Positions 8,271 through 17,095 of a DNA stretch of 64,000 nt are shown here, piece after piece (position 1 is the stretch's first letter; each line of letters opens with the position of its first letter). Source of the DNA: Thermoanaerobaculia bacterium (GTDB lineage: Bacteria > Acidobacteriota > Thermoanaerobaculia > Multivoradales > JAHEKO01); NCBI GenBank assembly GCA_947259925.1, contig CAMYOG010000026.1:18931-82930 (forward strand). The letters are read 5' to 3'. The position numbers were made by a program, and so were the translations under genes. The notes under the pieces are model-generated. The model saw only the letters and a list, made by a program, of their open reading frames with translations, ran no database searches and was not told where the DNA came from.

Positions 8271-8729
8271 ATGCTGCGCAACATCCTGGGGGCGGTGGTG
8301 GGCTACGTCTCGATGGTCGTGGTGGTGATGATCGGAATCGGCTTGGCCTGGCTGGTGGTCGGCGGCGGCTCGGGCGCCTTCGACGGCGAGAGTCCTCGGC
8401 CGTCGACGATCTGGATCGCGTTCAACATCGTCTTCGGCTTCGTGGCAGCCCTGGTCGGCGGCTCCATAGCGCGCAGGATCGGGCGCTCGATGACCGCGGT
8501 GAAGATCCTGGTGGCCGTACTGCTGGTGCTGGGCGCCTTCTTTGCCATCACCGCCGAGAGCACCTATGCCAAGCGCGAGCCGGTCGACAAGACGGTCGCG
8601 GAGATGAGCTTCACCGAGGCGGGTCAGCACGCCCGCAATCCGACCTGGTACCTGTTCTCGATTCCGCTGGTCGGCGTCGCCGGGGCGCTCGTCGGCGCCC
8701 GCGCCTGGGTCCCGGACGGGGTCGACTGA
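8271..8729 (+). CDS. Small multi-pass membrane protein, unknown function
   Basis: This 152-residue protein has about four hydrophobic helices: residues 5-30 (ILGAVVGYVSMVVVVMIGIG), 47-65, 73-95 (ILVAVLLVLGAFFAITAE) and 127-145. Short charged loops separate them. A glycine-rich loop (GGSIARRIGRS) precedes the third helix. A strong ribosome site, AAGGAGGTAGGT, sits just before the ATG. It is 30 bp upstream of a large Ser/Thr kinase gene and may be cotranscribed with it. I do not recognise the family. Confidence 0.8.
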   Translation: MLRNILGAVVGYVSMVVVVMIGIGLAWLVVGGGSGAFDGESPRPSTIWIAFNIVFGFVAALVGGSIARRIGRSMTAVKILVAVLLVLGAFFAITAESTYAKREPVDKTVAEMSFTEAGQHARNPTWYLFSIPLVGVAGALVGARAWVPDGVD

Positions 8730-8759
8730 ACCGATATGATCGTGTGACCCGGTAGCTCC

Positions 8760-11411
8760 ATGATCGGTCGGACCATCGCCCACTACAAGATCCTCGAGAA
8801 GCTCGGCGAGGGGGGCATGGGCCACGTCTACCTGGCCGAGGACACCGAGCTGGGCCGCCGGGTCGCTCTCAAGGTGCTGCGCGCGGACACCGCCTCCGAC
8901 GAGGAGATGCTCGGTCGCTTCCGGCGCGAGGCGCGGGCGGTCGCGGCCCTCAATCACCCGAATATCGTCACCATCCATTCGGTAGAGGCGGCCAGCTTCG
9001 AGCACGGCGAGGACCAGGAGCCGGTGCACTTCCTGACCATGGAGCTGGTCGAAGGCGTCGGACTCGACCACAAGATCCCGGCCGAAGGGCTGCCGCAAGA
9101 CCGGATCTTCGAGCTCGCGATTCCGCTCGCCGACGCGCTCAGTGCCGCCCACAAGGAAGGCATCACCCACCGCGATCTGAAACCGGCCAACGTCATGCTG
9201 ACCACCGACGATCGCGTGAAGATCCTCGACTTCGGCCTCGCGAAGCTCGCCAAGGACGACGCCTCGGATCAGGACACCACACAAGCCCTGACCCAGGCGG
9301 GTATGGTGATCGGCACCGTCCCCTACATGTCGCCCGAGCAGGTGAGCGGCCGGCCGGTCGATCATCGCACCGACATCTTCGCGCTGGGGGTGATCCTGTA
9401 CGAGATGGCCACCGGGCGGCGGCCGTTCGCGGGCGAGAGCTCGGGATTGCTGATCTCGTCGATCTTGCGCGACGACCCGCCGTCGGTAACCGAGCTCCGC
9501 CAGGAGCTGCCCTTTCACCTCGGACGGATCGTTCGCAGATGCCTGGAGAAAGAACCCGATCGGCGGTACCAGGCGGCCCTCGACGTTCGCAACGAGCTCG
9601 AGGCACTCAGAGAAGAGTTGCGCTCGGGGGTCGTCTCGGCGGTCAGCGAGGCCGTGCCGGCTGCCACTCCCCCACCCGCAAAGCGGCCGGCCTGGCTGAT
9701 CGCGGGAGTGCCGATCGTGCTCGTCGTGGTCGCCACCCTCGCCTGGCTCGGGCTTCGGACCCGCGATGACGCCCCTGTAGGCCGGGGGGAGCCGGCCGCG
9801 GCCGCCGCCGTCAACAGCGTCGTCGTGCTGCCGTTCGAGAACCTCGGTCCGCCCGAAGACGAGTACTTCGCGGCCGGGATCACCGACGAGATCACCAACC
9901 GGCTGGCGACGATCGAGGGCATGCGCGTGATCTCGCGCAACAGCGCCTCGCGCTACGCCAAGAGCGACAAGAGCCTGCAGCAGATCGGCACCGAGCTCGG
10001 GGTGGGGCACGTCCTCGAGGGGAGCGTCCGTTGGGCGAAGGGCGACGACAGCAGCCGGGTCCGCATCACCCCGCGATTGACTCGGGTCGAGGACGACGCC
10101 CAGATCTGGTCGCAGTCGTACGACCGGGTCTTCGAGGACGTCTTCGAGGTCGAGTCGGAGATCGCCGACAGCGTGACCCAGAACCTGGGCTTGACCCTGC
10201 TCGAGCCGTCCGAGGAGGAGCGACCCACCCAGAGCGCCGAGGCGTACCAGGCGTACCTCAAGGCGCTCGACCATCGCGGCGGCGGCACCGTCGACGAGCG
10301 GCAGCTGTCGATCGACATGTTCGTCCGCGCCACCGAGCTCGACCCCGAGTTCGCCGAGGCCTGGGCCTATCTCGCCTGGACCTACGCGCAGCGCTACTTC
10401 AACGGCGACTTCCGCCAGGACTGGGGTCCGATGGCGGAGGAAGCGATCACCCAAGCCCGCACCCTCGATCCCGACAACCCGCTGGTCCAGCTCGCCGACG
10501 GCTTCTACTGGTACTACATGCACCGCGAGTTCGATCGCGCGCTCGAAATCTTCCGGCAGGTCGTGCGCGCGAACCCGAACGACGTCGACGCCCTGTCGGC
10601 GGTCGCTTACATCCATCGTCGCCAGGGGCGATTCGAGGAGACGATCCAGGAGCTCGAGAAGGCCTCGGCGCTCGATCCGCAGAACATCGACTTTCGTACC
10701 GCTATCGCGGAGACCTACGGTGCGATGAGGCGGTTCGACGAGGCGATCGAGGGACTCGACCGGGCGCTCGCGATCGCGCCCGATCGAGCCGACCTCTACT
10801 TCATGAAGTCGTCCGCCCTGATCACCTCGACCGGCGCCACGGCCGAGGCGCGCGCGGTTCTCGAGCGAGCGCCCGGCAGTCCCGATATCTACCAGCCCTG
10901 GATCGTGCTCGACTGGCTCGATCGCGACTTCGATGGGGCTCTGGAGCGCCTCGAGGCGCAGCAGCCCAAGAACGCCTTCGACCAGCTCAACATCCCGATC
11001 CAGATCGGTTTCAGCCTCCTGCTCAAGGGCGACGATGAGGCGGCGCGGCCCTACCTGGAGCAGTCCCTCGCTGCTCTCGAAGCGGTAGGCGACACCGGAC
11101 AGGACTCGAGCGTTCGATCCGCTCGCGCGGTCCTGTACGCCGCCCTCGGCCAGCCGGAGGCGGCCCTCGAGGAGATCGACCAGGCGATCGAGCTGACTGC
11201 CAGCGACCGATTCTCGGGACCCCAGGCGGTGGAGAGCAAGGCCCTCGTCCACGCGATGGTCGGTCAATCCGACGCCGCGATCGACCTCCTCGAACAACTC
11301 CTGGAGCAGAGCTACTTGGAACCCATAACGCGTGCCGCTCTGCGCACACTCCCCTTCTGGGACCCGCTCCGCTCCAATCCGAGGTTCGAGGCACTGCTGC
11401 AGGAGAGCTGA
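8760..11411 (+). CDS. Ser/Thr protein kinase with TolB-like and TPR domains
   Basis: The 883-residue protein starts with a complete Hanks-type kinase. The glycine loop is GEGGMGHVYLAED, the ATP lysine is in RVALKV, the catalytic loop is HRDLKPANVML, the DFG is in ILDFGLAKL, and the activation segment carries YMSPEQ. The kinase ends near residue 270. A transmembrane helix follows at about 300-325 (WLIAGVPIVLVVVATLAWLGL). Next comes a TolB N-terminal-like domain (VVVLPFENLGPPEDEYFAAG through ASRYAKSDKS and VLEGSVRW), known from adenylate cyclase and kinase receptors. About six TPR units fill residues 470-880. The C-terminal part should be extracytoplasmic and bind a protein or peptide partner. 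It shares its kinase end with the truncated kinase at the window start but has a different sensor. Confidence 0.93.
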   Translation: MIGRTIAHYKILEKLGEGGMGHVYLAEDTELGRRVALKVLRADTASDEEMLGRFRREARAVAALNHPNIVTIHSVEAASFEHGEDQEPVHFLTMELVEGVGLDHKIPAEGLPQDRIFELAIPLADALSAAHKEGITHRDLKPANVMLTTDDRVKILDFGLAKLAKDDASDQDTTQALTQAGMVIGTVPYMSPEQVSGRPVDHRTDIFALGVILYEMATGRRPFAGESSGLLISSILRDDPPSVTELRQELPFHLGRIVRRCLEKEPDRRYQAALDVRNELEALREELRSGVVSAVSEAVPAATPPPAKRPAWLIAGVPIVLVVVATLAWLGLRTRDDAPVGRGEPAAAAAVNSVVVLPFENLGPPEDEYFAAGITDEITNRLATIEGMRVISRNSASRYAKSDKSLQQIGTELGVGHVLEGSVRWAKGDDSSRVRITPRLTRVEDDAQIWSQSYDRVFEDVFEVESEIADSVTQNLGLTLLEPSEEERPTQSAEAYQAYLKALDHRGGGTVDERQLSIDMFVRATELDPEFAEAWAYLAWTYAQRYFNGDFRQDWGPMAEEAITQARTLDPDNPLVQLADGFYWYYMHREFDRALEIFRQVVRANPNDVDALSAVAYIHRRQGRFEETIQELEKASALDPQNIDFRTAIAETYGAMRRFDEAIEGLDRALAIAPDRADLYFMKSSALITSTGATAEARAVLERAPGSPDIYQPWIVLDWLDRDFDGALERLEAQQPKNAFDQLNIPIQIGFSLLLKGDDEAARPYLEQSLAALEAVGDTGQDSSVRSARAVLYAALGQPEAALEEIDQAIELTASDRFSGPQAVESKALVHAMVGQSDAAIDLLEQLLEQSYLEPITRAALRTLPFWDPLRSNPRFEALLQES

Positions 11412-11452
11412 GTCCGGCGGGCTTCACAGGCCCGACGAGGACCGTCGCAGGG

Positions 11453-11470
11453 TTGTAACATCGTTGCCAT
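11453..11470 (+). promoter_or_regulatory. Weak candidate PHO-box-like direct repeat upstream of pstS
   Basis: Two 7-mers, TTGTAAC (11453-11459) and TTGCCAT (11464-11470), are 11 bp apart, the period of PhoB half-sites (consensus CTGTCAT). They match at 4 and 5 of 7 positions. They sit ~180 bp before pstS in its only long upstream region. The match is weak and the regulator in this lineage is unknown. Confidence 0.25.
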
Positions 11471-11649
11471 ACGCTGGCCATGGGAGAGCGGCACGCTGGT
11501 CTTCGCCCACTGGAACGGGTGGGAGAGGCAACCGTGCGCTGGCGTGTACGGCCGGGAGGAAGCGGCTGCTACGTTTCAGCCATCGGGAGTGAAGACCCGG
11601 CACGGGCGTCGACGGGGCGCAGCGTGCTCCAACCAGAAGGAGGCTCGAT

Positions 11650-12531
11650 TTGAGAAACCGACTCGCACTCGGCGTGGTTGTGCTGTTGGTGCTCGCCTGT
11701 GGCAGGCCGTCCGGAGAGCGCGGCGGTCGCGCCCTGATCCAGAACAAGGGCTCGGACACCCTGGTCAACGTTGCCCAGGCGTGGGCCGAAGCGTACAAGG
11801 AAGTGAATCCGAACGTCGGCATCGCGGTCACCGGCGGCGGCTCCGGGACCGGCATCTCGGCGATGATCAACGGCACGGTCGATCTTGCCAACGCCAGCCG
11901 CAAGATGAAGGACAAGGAGCTCGAGGCGGCTCGCGCCAACGGGATCGAGCCGGTCGAGTTCGTAGTCGGCTTCGACGCCCTGGCGGTGTTCGTTCATCCC
12001 GACAACCCGGTGGAGGGTTTCACGCGGGCGCAGCTGGCGGAGATCTACGGTGAGGGAGGCTCGGTCGAGGGCTGGGATCAGCTCGGCCTGGCGATACCCG
12101 GCTGCGACAGCAACGAGATCGTCCGGGTCAGTCGGCAGAACAACTCCGGCACCTACGTCTACTTCCAGGAAGCGGTGCTGGGCAAGGAGCGCGACTTCAA
12201 GCTGGGCTCGCGCGACATGCACGGCTCCAAGGACGTGGTCGATCTGGTCGAGAACACCCCGTGCGCGATCGGCTACAGCGGACTCGCCTACGCCAACGAG
12301 CACGTGAAGATGCCGTGCGTCTCGACCAGCGACAACGGCACCTGCGTCTTCCCGTCCTCGGAGACCGCCATCGACGGCAGCTATCCCATCGCCCGGCCGC
12401 TGCTCATGTACAGTGCCGGCCAGCCTCAGGGGATCGTGAAGGTGTACCTGGACTGGATTCTGAGCGACGCCGCGCAGTGCATCATTCAGGACAAGGGTTA
12501 CGCGCCCGTACGGGCGGTGAGCTGCGGCTGA
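11650..12531 (+). CDS. pstS: Phosphate ABC transporter substrate-binding lipoprotein
   Basis: PstS captures phosphate outside the inner membrane and delivers it to PstCA. The 293-residue product begins with a short lipoprotein signal (MRNRLALGVVVLLVLAC, lipid Cys17). The mature part has the family motifs NKGSDTL, VTGGGSGTGI (phosphate-binding loop), IDLANASRKMK-like DLANASRKMK, NNSGTYVYFQEAV and GYSGLAYA. TTG 11650 is chosen because AAGGAGG lies 8 nt upstream and the signal peptide begins there. It heads a run of phosphate genes on the same strand to about 19.0 kb. Confidence 0.94.
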   Translation: MRNRLALGVVVLLVLACGRPSGERGGRALIQNKGSDTLVNVAQAWAEAYKEVNPNVGIAVTGGGSGTGISAMINGTVDLANASRKMKDKELEAARANGIEPVEFVVGFDALAVFVHPDNPVEGFTRAQLAEIYGEGGSVEGWDQLGLAIPGCDSNEIVRVSRQNNSGTYVYFQEAVLGKERDFKLGSRDMHGSKDVVDLVENTPCAIGYSGLAYANEHVKMPCVSTSDNGTCVFPSSETAIDGSYPIARPLLMYSAGQPQGIVKVYLDWILSDAAQCIIQDKGYAPVRAVSCG

Positions 12532-12612
12532 TGTGAAAGTGCCAACCTTGGGCCGGCGGTCGGCCGGGTGGCGGTCGCCAGCCGGTCCTCGAGCAGCAGG
12601 CAGGAGAGGCCG

Positions 12613-13704
12613 ATGAGTCACTACGAAGAGCGCCTGGAACAGGATCTGAACACGATTCGGAGCCGTGTTCGCGAGGTCGGCAAGCAGATCGAGACCGCGC
12701 TCGAGCGCGCCGTGCACGCACTGCTGACCCACAACACGGCGTTGGCTGCCGAGGTCGTTCTGGGCGACCTCCCGATCAACCGGGAGGTGCGCGCCATAGA
12801 CGCTCTCTGCCACGCGTTCGTCGCACGCCACCTGCCGAGTGCCGGTCACCTTCGGTTCGTCTCGTCGGTCCTGCGGCTGAACATCGAGCTCGAGCGGATC
12901 GGCGACTATGCCGTCGCGATCGCGCGCGAGGTGCAGCAGCTCTCTCAAGCTCCTCCCGATACCGTGCTGCGTGACATCGACCTGATCGCGGACCAGGCCA
13001 AGCTGATCCTCCACCAGGCGCTCCAGGCGTTCGACGAATCGAACGCCGACATGGCCCGGGCGACGAAGGCCATGGGCAAGCAGGTCGAGAGCACGTTCCA
13101 GAACGTCCTCTCCGATCTGCTGGACGAGGGCGAGAAGAGAGAACGGCCGCTGATGGACCTCTTCGCTCTGTTGGTGGTGATCAACCGGCTCGGGCGGGTC
13201 AGCGACCAGGCGAAGAACCTGTGTGAAGAGACGATCTTCGCGGTGACCGGCGAAACCAAGGAGCCCAAGATCTACCGGCTGCTGTTCGTCGACGAGACCA
13301 ACGACTGCTACAGCCAGATGGCCGAGGCGTTCGCGCGCAAGGTCTTCCCCGAAAGCGGCCGCTACGCGAGCGCCGGTTGGCAGCCGGTGGACGCCCTCCA
13401 TCCGGGCTGCGCGCGGTTTCTCGACCGGAACGGGCTCGACGCGAGCGATCTGGCGCCGAGTCTCTTCGACCTGCCGACCGAGGAGTTGGCCGACTATCAC
13501 GTGGTCGTCAACCTCGAGCACGGAGAGGAGCCGAAACTGCCCCCGATCCCGTTCCATACGGTGCTCCTCAACTGGGACGTCGGGCCCTCTCCGGCCGGAC
13601 TCGACCAGCAGCGGGCGGACGCCCTGATCGAGGAGGCCTACAAGGAGATCTCGACCCGGGTTCGCGATCTCATGGAGCAGCTGCGCGGCGAGGGGGCCGG
13701 CTAG
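12613..13704 (+). CDS. phoU: PhoU fused to a degenerate low-molecular-weight phosphatase/ArsC-like domain
   Basis: Residues 1-215 are a two-repeat PhoU, the negative regulator linking PstSCAB to the PHO sensor kinase. The metal-site motifs are ELERIGDYA (93-100) and NRLGRVSDQAKN (191-202). Residues ~219-363 look like a low-molecular-weight tyrosine phosphatase or arsenate-reductase fold: LLFVDETNDCYSQMAEAFAR aligns with the usual V-C-T-G-N-S-C-R-S-Q-M-A-E, followed by SAGWQPVDALHPG and LLNWDVGPSP. The P-loop nucleophile Cys is Asp227 and the conserved Arg is Tyr233, so phosphatase chemistry is unlikely; a phosphate-sensing role is inferred. Ordinary PhoU is ~220-240 residues. ATG 12613 follows CAGGAGAGG. 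Its TAG stop overlaps the pstC GTG by one base. Confidence 0.88.
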   Translation: MSHYEERLEQDLNTIRSRVREVGKQIETALERAVHALLTHNTALAAEVVLGDLPINREVRAIDALCHAFVARHLPSAGHLRFVSSVLRLNIELERIGDYAVAIAREVQQLSQAPPDTVLRDIDLIADQAKLILHQALQAFDESNADMARATKAMGKQVESTFQNVLSDLLDEGEKRERPLMDLFALLVVINRLGRVSDQAKNLCEETIFAVTGETKEPKIYRLLFVDETNDCYSQMAEAFARKVFPESGRYASAGWQPVDALHPGCARFLDRNGLDASDLAPSLFDLPTEELADYHVVVNLEHGEEPKLPPIPFHTVLLNWDVGPSPAGLDQQRADALIEEAYKEISTRVRDLMEQLRGEGAG

Positions 13705-14627
13705 TGCCGCAAGCCTCGCCTCGAGGCGGCGACGCGATCGATCGCCGCAACCTGGACTGGTACATCGACAAGGGTGTCCAGGTCCTGGTCTTCATCGGCG
13801 GCGTGTCGGGCATCCTGTTCGTGATCAGCATCTTCGTGTTTATCACCAAGGAAGGCCTCGGGTTCCTCACCGAGCAGTTCAGCATCGGCGAGTTCTTCGG
13901 CTCGCCGCGCTGGGCCCCGACGTCGAGCCACAACCCGACCTACGGCGCCCTGGCCCTGATCGCCGGAACGGCGAGCGTGACCGGGCTGGCGATGGTCATC
14001 GCGGTTCCGTTCTCGCTGGGAGCCGCCATCTTCATCGGTGAGTTCGCGACCGGCAAGCCGCGCGAGTATCTGAAGGTCCTGGTCGAGCTTCTCGCCGCGA
14101 TCCCTTCGGTGGTCTGGGGGTTTATCGGCCTGAGCATCATGAACCCCCTGATCATCAAGCTGTTCAATGTCCCGGTCGGGCTGAACGTGCTCAACTCGGG
14201 CTTCATTCTCGGCCTGATGGCGGCGCCGATCATGACCACCATCGCCGAAGACGCCCTCAAGGCGGTTCCGGATACCTATCGCGAAGCGGCGGAGGCGCTG
14301 GGTGCCACCCGCTGGCAGGTCATCCTCAGGGTGGTCATCCCGGCGGCCAAGCCCGGGCTGCTCGCCGCCGTGCTCCTGGGCGTCGGCAGGGGCTTCGGCG
14401 AGACCATGGCGGTCTTGATGGCGAGCGGCCACTCGATCAACCTGCCGACCAGCGTCTTCGACTCGGTGCGTGCGCTGACCGCGACCATCGCCGCCGAGCT
14501 GGGTGAGACGGCGGTCGGCTCCGATCACTACCGCGCCCTGTTCACCCTCGGCATCTTCCTCTTCGTCGTCACGTTCGTCATCAATTTGACCGCCGACCTA
14601 GTCGTCCGCGGGATCCGCAGGAAGTAG
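13704..14627 (+). CDS. pstC: Phosphate ABC transporter permease PstC
   Basis: PstC is one of the two membrane subunits of the phosphate importer. The 307-residue protein has six hydrophobic segments, the first at about residues 27-48 (VLVFIGGVSGILFVISIFVF). The coupling-helix EAA loop is YREAAEALGATRWQVILRVVIPAA. Other PstC hallmarks are AIPSVVWGFIGL, MAAPIMTTIAEDA and GRGFGETMAVLMASGH. The GTG start at 13704 shares its G with the phoU stop codon, indicating translational coupling. pstA follows after 4 bp. Confidence 0.93.
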   Translation: MPQASPRGGDAIDRRNLDWYIDKGVQVLVFIGGVSGILFVISIFVFITKEGLGFLTEQFSIGEFFGSPRWAPTSSHNPTYGALALIAGTASVTGLAMVIAVPFSLGAAIFIGEFATGKPREYLKVLVELLAAIPSVVWGFIGLSIMNPLIIKLFNVPVGLNVLNSGFILGLMAAPIMTTIAEDALKAVPDTYREAAEALGATRWQVILRVVIPAAKPGLLAAVLLGVGRGFGETMAVLMASGHSINLPTSVFDSVRALTATIAAELGETAVGSDHYRALFTLGIFLFVVTFVINLTADLVVRGIRRK

Positions 14628-14631
14628 AGCC

Positions 14632-15501
14632 ATGTTCGAAGCCTCGGATCTCAACGAGAGGAATCGGCGGGTCGAGCGCCTGTGGCGCCTGCTCTTCCTG
14701 GTGATGACCGTGCTCCTGATCGTGCCGGTCGTCGTCATCCTGTCGGTCCTGATCCACAAGGGCGGCCCGGTCTTGTCGATCGATTTCCTCTTTACCGAGC
14801 CGGTCCAGGGGATGACGGCGGGCGGGATCTTTCCGGCTCTGGTCGGCACCGTCTGGCTGGTCACGGTCGCGCTGCTGGCGTCCGTCCCGATCGGCGTCGC
14901 CGCGGCTCTGTACCTGAGCGAGTACGCCCCCGACAACTGGCTCACCCGCGCCATCAACCTGGCGATCATCAACCTCGCGGGCGTGCCGTCGATCGTCCAC
15001 GCCCTCTTCGGCGTCGGCGCGTTCGTCCTCTTCTTCAGGTTCGGCACCAGCATCCTGGCGGCGAGCCTCACCCTCGCGATCATGACCCTGCCAGTGGTGA
15101 TCGTCGCCACGCGCGAGTCGCTCCAGGCCGTGCCACAGGCATTCCGCGAGGCCTGCTGGAACATGGGCGCGACCCGCTGGCAGACCATCCGTCGCGTGGT
15201 CCTTCCCAACTCGATCAGCGGGATTCTGACCGGAGTGATCCTGGAGGTCTCGCGCACCGCTGGCGAGACCGCCCCGATCATGTTCACCGGTGCCGCGTTC
15301 TTCCTACCCTTTCTTCCGCAGAGCGTCTACGACCAGACCATGGCGATGTCGCTCCATCTGTTCGTCATTTCGACGCAGGTCCCCGGCGTTCCCGAGGCGT
15401 TGCCGTTCGGGGTCGCGCTGGTGCTGATCTCCATGGTCCTGGCGATGAACGCCATCTCGATCGCCTTCCGCATGCATCTGCGAAGTAAGAAGAAGTGGTA
15501 G
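14632..15501 (+). CDS. pstA: Phosphate ABC transporter permease PstA
   Basis: This is the partner membrane subunit of PstC, 289 residues with about six transmembrane helices. It shows NLAGVPSIVHALFGVGAFV, the EAA-loop FREACWNMGATRWQTIRRVV, and the PstA signature SRTAGETAPIMFTGAAFF. The C-terminus is a basic tail (HLRSKKKW). It starts 4 bp after pstC and its last codons overlap the GTG start of the first ATPase gene by 7 bp, so all four transporter genes are one transcriptional unit. Confidence 0.93.
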   Translation: MFEASDLNERNRRVERLWRLLFLVMTVLLIVPVVVILSVLIHKGGPVLSIDFLFTEPVQGMTAGGIFPALVGTVWLVTVALLASVPIGVAAALYLSEYAPDNWLTRAINLAIINLAGVPSIVHALFGVGAFVLFFRFGTSILAASLTLAIMTLPVVIVATRESLQAVPQAFREACWNMGATRWQTIRRVVLPNSISGILTGVILEVSRTAGETAPIMFTGAAFFLPFLPQSVYDQTMAMSLHLFVISTQVPGVPEALPFGVALVLISMVLAMNAISIAFRMHLRSKKKW

Positions 15502-16271
15502 CCGCCGAGCCCCAGGCACGACCCCTGCTGGAAGTTCGGGATCTTGCGATCCGCTATGGCGACACGCTCGCCCTCAGCGGCGTCACCCTCGAGGTCCAGA
15601 AGCACGAGATCTTCGGCATCATCGGTCCCGCCGGGAGCGGCAAGACCTCCTTTCTCCGCACTCTCAATCGGATGGACCAGTTCACGCCGTCGATGTCGGT
15701 GGACGGTGAGATCCGCTTCAACGGCCGCGACATTCGCCGCTGGCGCAACGTCTACTCGCTCCGCCGCAAGATCGGAGTCGTATTCCCGCTGCCAGTCGGC
15801 CTGCCGCTGAGCGTCTACGACAACGTCGCTCTCTCGCCTCGGCTGGGCGGCATCAAGAAGAAGGCCGATCTCGACGTGATCGTCGAGCGCTGCCTGCGCC
15901 GAGCCGCCCTCTGGGACGAGGTCAAGGACCGGCTCGACTCGCTGGGGAGTCTCCTGTCGGGTGGTCAACAGCAGCGTCTGACCATCGCCCGGGCGCTCTC
16001 CCAGGGCCCGGAGCTCCTGCTGCTCGACGAGTTCTCGATCGCGGTCGACCCGGTGACCACCATGCGGATCGAGGACGTGCTCAAGGAGCTGCGCCAGGAG
16101 ATCACCATCGTCCTGGTCACCAACCTGGTGCAGCAGGCGCGCCGGCTGGCCGACCGGACCGCCTTCTTCCTGACCGGCGAGTGCGTCGAGATCGCCGAGA
16201 CCGAGCGCATGTTCACCCGTGAGGTTCAGGACGAGCGCACGCGTGACTACGTGGAGGGTCGGTTTGGCTAG
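15495..16271 (+). CDS. pstB: Phosphate ABC transporter ATPase, first PstB (Q-loop and H-loop degenerate)
   Basis: The 258-residue protein is a PstB-family ATPase by position and by motifs such as DNVALSPR and LLLLDEFSIAVDP. Walker A (GPAGSGKT, 44-51), Walker B (LLLLDE, 174-179) and the signature LSGGQ (154-158) are intact. The Q-loop glutamine is replaced by Pro98 (GVVFPLP instead of VFQxPNP). The switch histidine is replaced by Asn210 (LVTNLVQQ instead of VTHNMQQ). These changes should cripple hydrolysis at the site formed by its own Walker motifs, while its signature can still serve a partner. GTG 15495 overlaps pstA. The TAG end overlaps the next ATPase gene. Confidence 0.9.
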   Translation: MVAAEPQARPLLEVRDLAIRYGDTLALSGVTLEVQKHEIFGIIGPAGSGKTSFLRTLNRMDQFTPSMSVDGEIRFNGRDIRRWRNVYSLRRKIGVVFPLPVGLPLSVYDNVALSPRLGGIKKKADLDVIVERCLRRAALWDEVKDRLDSLGSLLSGGQQQRLTIARALSQGPELLLLDEFSIAVDPVTTMRIEDVLKELRQEITIVLVTNLVQQARRLADRTAFFLTGECVEIAETERMFTREVQDERTRDYVEGRFG

Positions 16272-17049
16272 CGCCGAGGCCGTCTCCGACATCGCGATCG
16301 AGACCCGGCAGGTCAACCTCTGGTACGGGACGTTCCAGGCGCTGTTCGACGTCGATCTCCAGATCCCGCGCGGCAGGATCACCTCGATGATCGGCCCGTC
16401 GGGGTGCGGTAAGACAACTTTCTTGCGCAGCGTGAATCGGATCAACGAACGGCTCGGCTATGTGCGCACGACCGGCTCGATCGAGGTGCTGGGCTACGAC
16501 ATCTACGCACCTGACGTCGAGCTGGTGCAGGTGCGCAAGCGGATCGGTATGGTCTTCCAGCGGCCGAACCCACTCCCTCTTTCAATCCGCGACAATGTGG
16601 TGTTCGGCTATCGGGTCCATTCGGGTCGCAGGAAGATCCCGCAAACGGAGCTGGACGAGCTGGTCGAGTCGGCGCTCCGTCAAGTGCTCTTGTGGGACAC
16701 GGTGAAGGACCGCCTGGACCGGCAGGCTACCGAGCTGTCGCTCGAGGAGCAGCAGAAGCTGTGCATCGCCCGCCTCCTGCCGGTGAAGCCGGCTGTGCTC
16801 CTGATGGACGAGCCGTGCTCGGCTCTCGACCCGAAGGGCACCGAGGCGGTCGAGGAGTTGATTTGGCAGCTCAGGGGCGACTACACGATCCTCATTGTGA
16901 CGCACAACATGGCGCAGGCGCGGCGAGCGAGCGAAGAATGTATCTTCATGTTGCTGGGCAAGGTCGTCGAGCACGCTCCGACCGACGAGATCTTCGTGAC
17001 CCCGCGCAACCAGGAGACCGCCGACTACATCGAGGGCCGCTACGGGTAG
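16264..17049 (+). CDS. pstB: Phosphate ABC transporter ATPase, second PstB (signature motif degenerate)
   Basis: This 261-residue PstB has intact Walker A (GPSGCGKT, 44-51), Q-loop Gln99 (GMVFQRPNPLP), Walker B (VLLMDEPCSALDP, 178 on) and switch His214 (IVTHNMAQA). Its signature is LSLEEQQKL (158-166) where PstB proteins normally have LSGGQQQRL, so both signature glycines are lost. It is therefore the mirror image of the preceding ATPase: together they would form one consensus and one degenerate nucleotide site. TTG 16264 is chosen because GGAGGG lies just upstream and translation is coupled to the preceding gene (8-bp overlap). Confidence 0.9.
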   Translation: MASAEAVSDIAIETRQVNLWYGTFQALFDVDLQIPRGRITSMIGPSGCGKTTFLRSVNRINERLGYVRTTGSIEVLGYDIYAPDVELVQVRKRIGMVFQRPNPLPLSIRDNVVFGYRVHSGRRKIPQTELDELVESALRQVLLWDTVKDRLDRQATELSLEEQQKLCIARLLPVKPAVLLMDEPCSALDPKGTEAVEELIWQLRGDYTILIVTHNMAQARRASEECIFMLLGKVVEHAPTDEIFVTPRNQETADYIEGRYG

Positions 17050-17095
17050 AGTCGATCACGATGCCTACGTCGAGGGCTGGCCGAGGGAGGGGCGC

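Noticed and set aside
8193..11297. A 1034-residue minus-strand open frame
   Set aside because: It is the complement of the TPR kinase gene and has typical antisense composition (Arg, Asp, Gly, Leu) and no domains.
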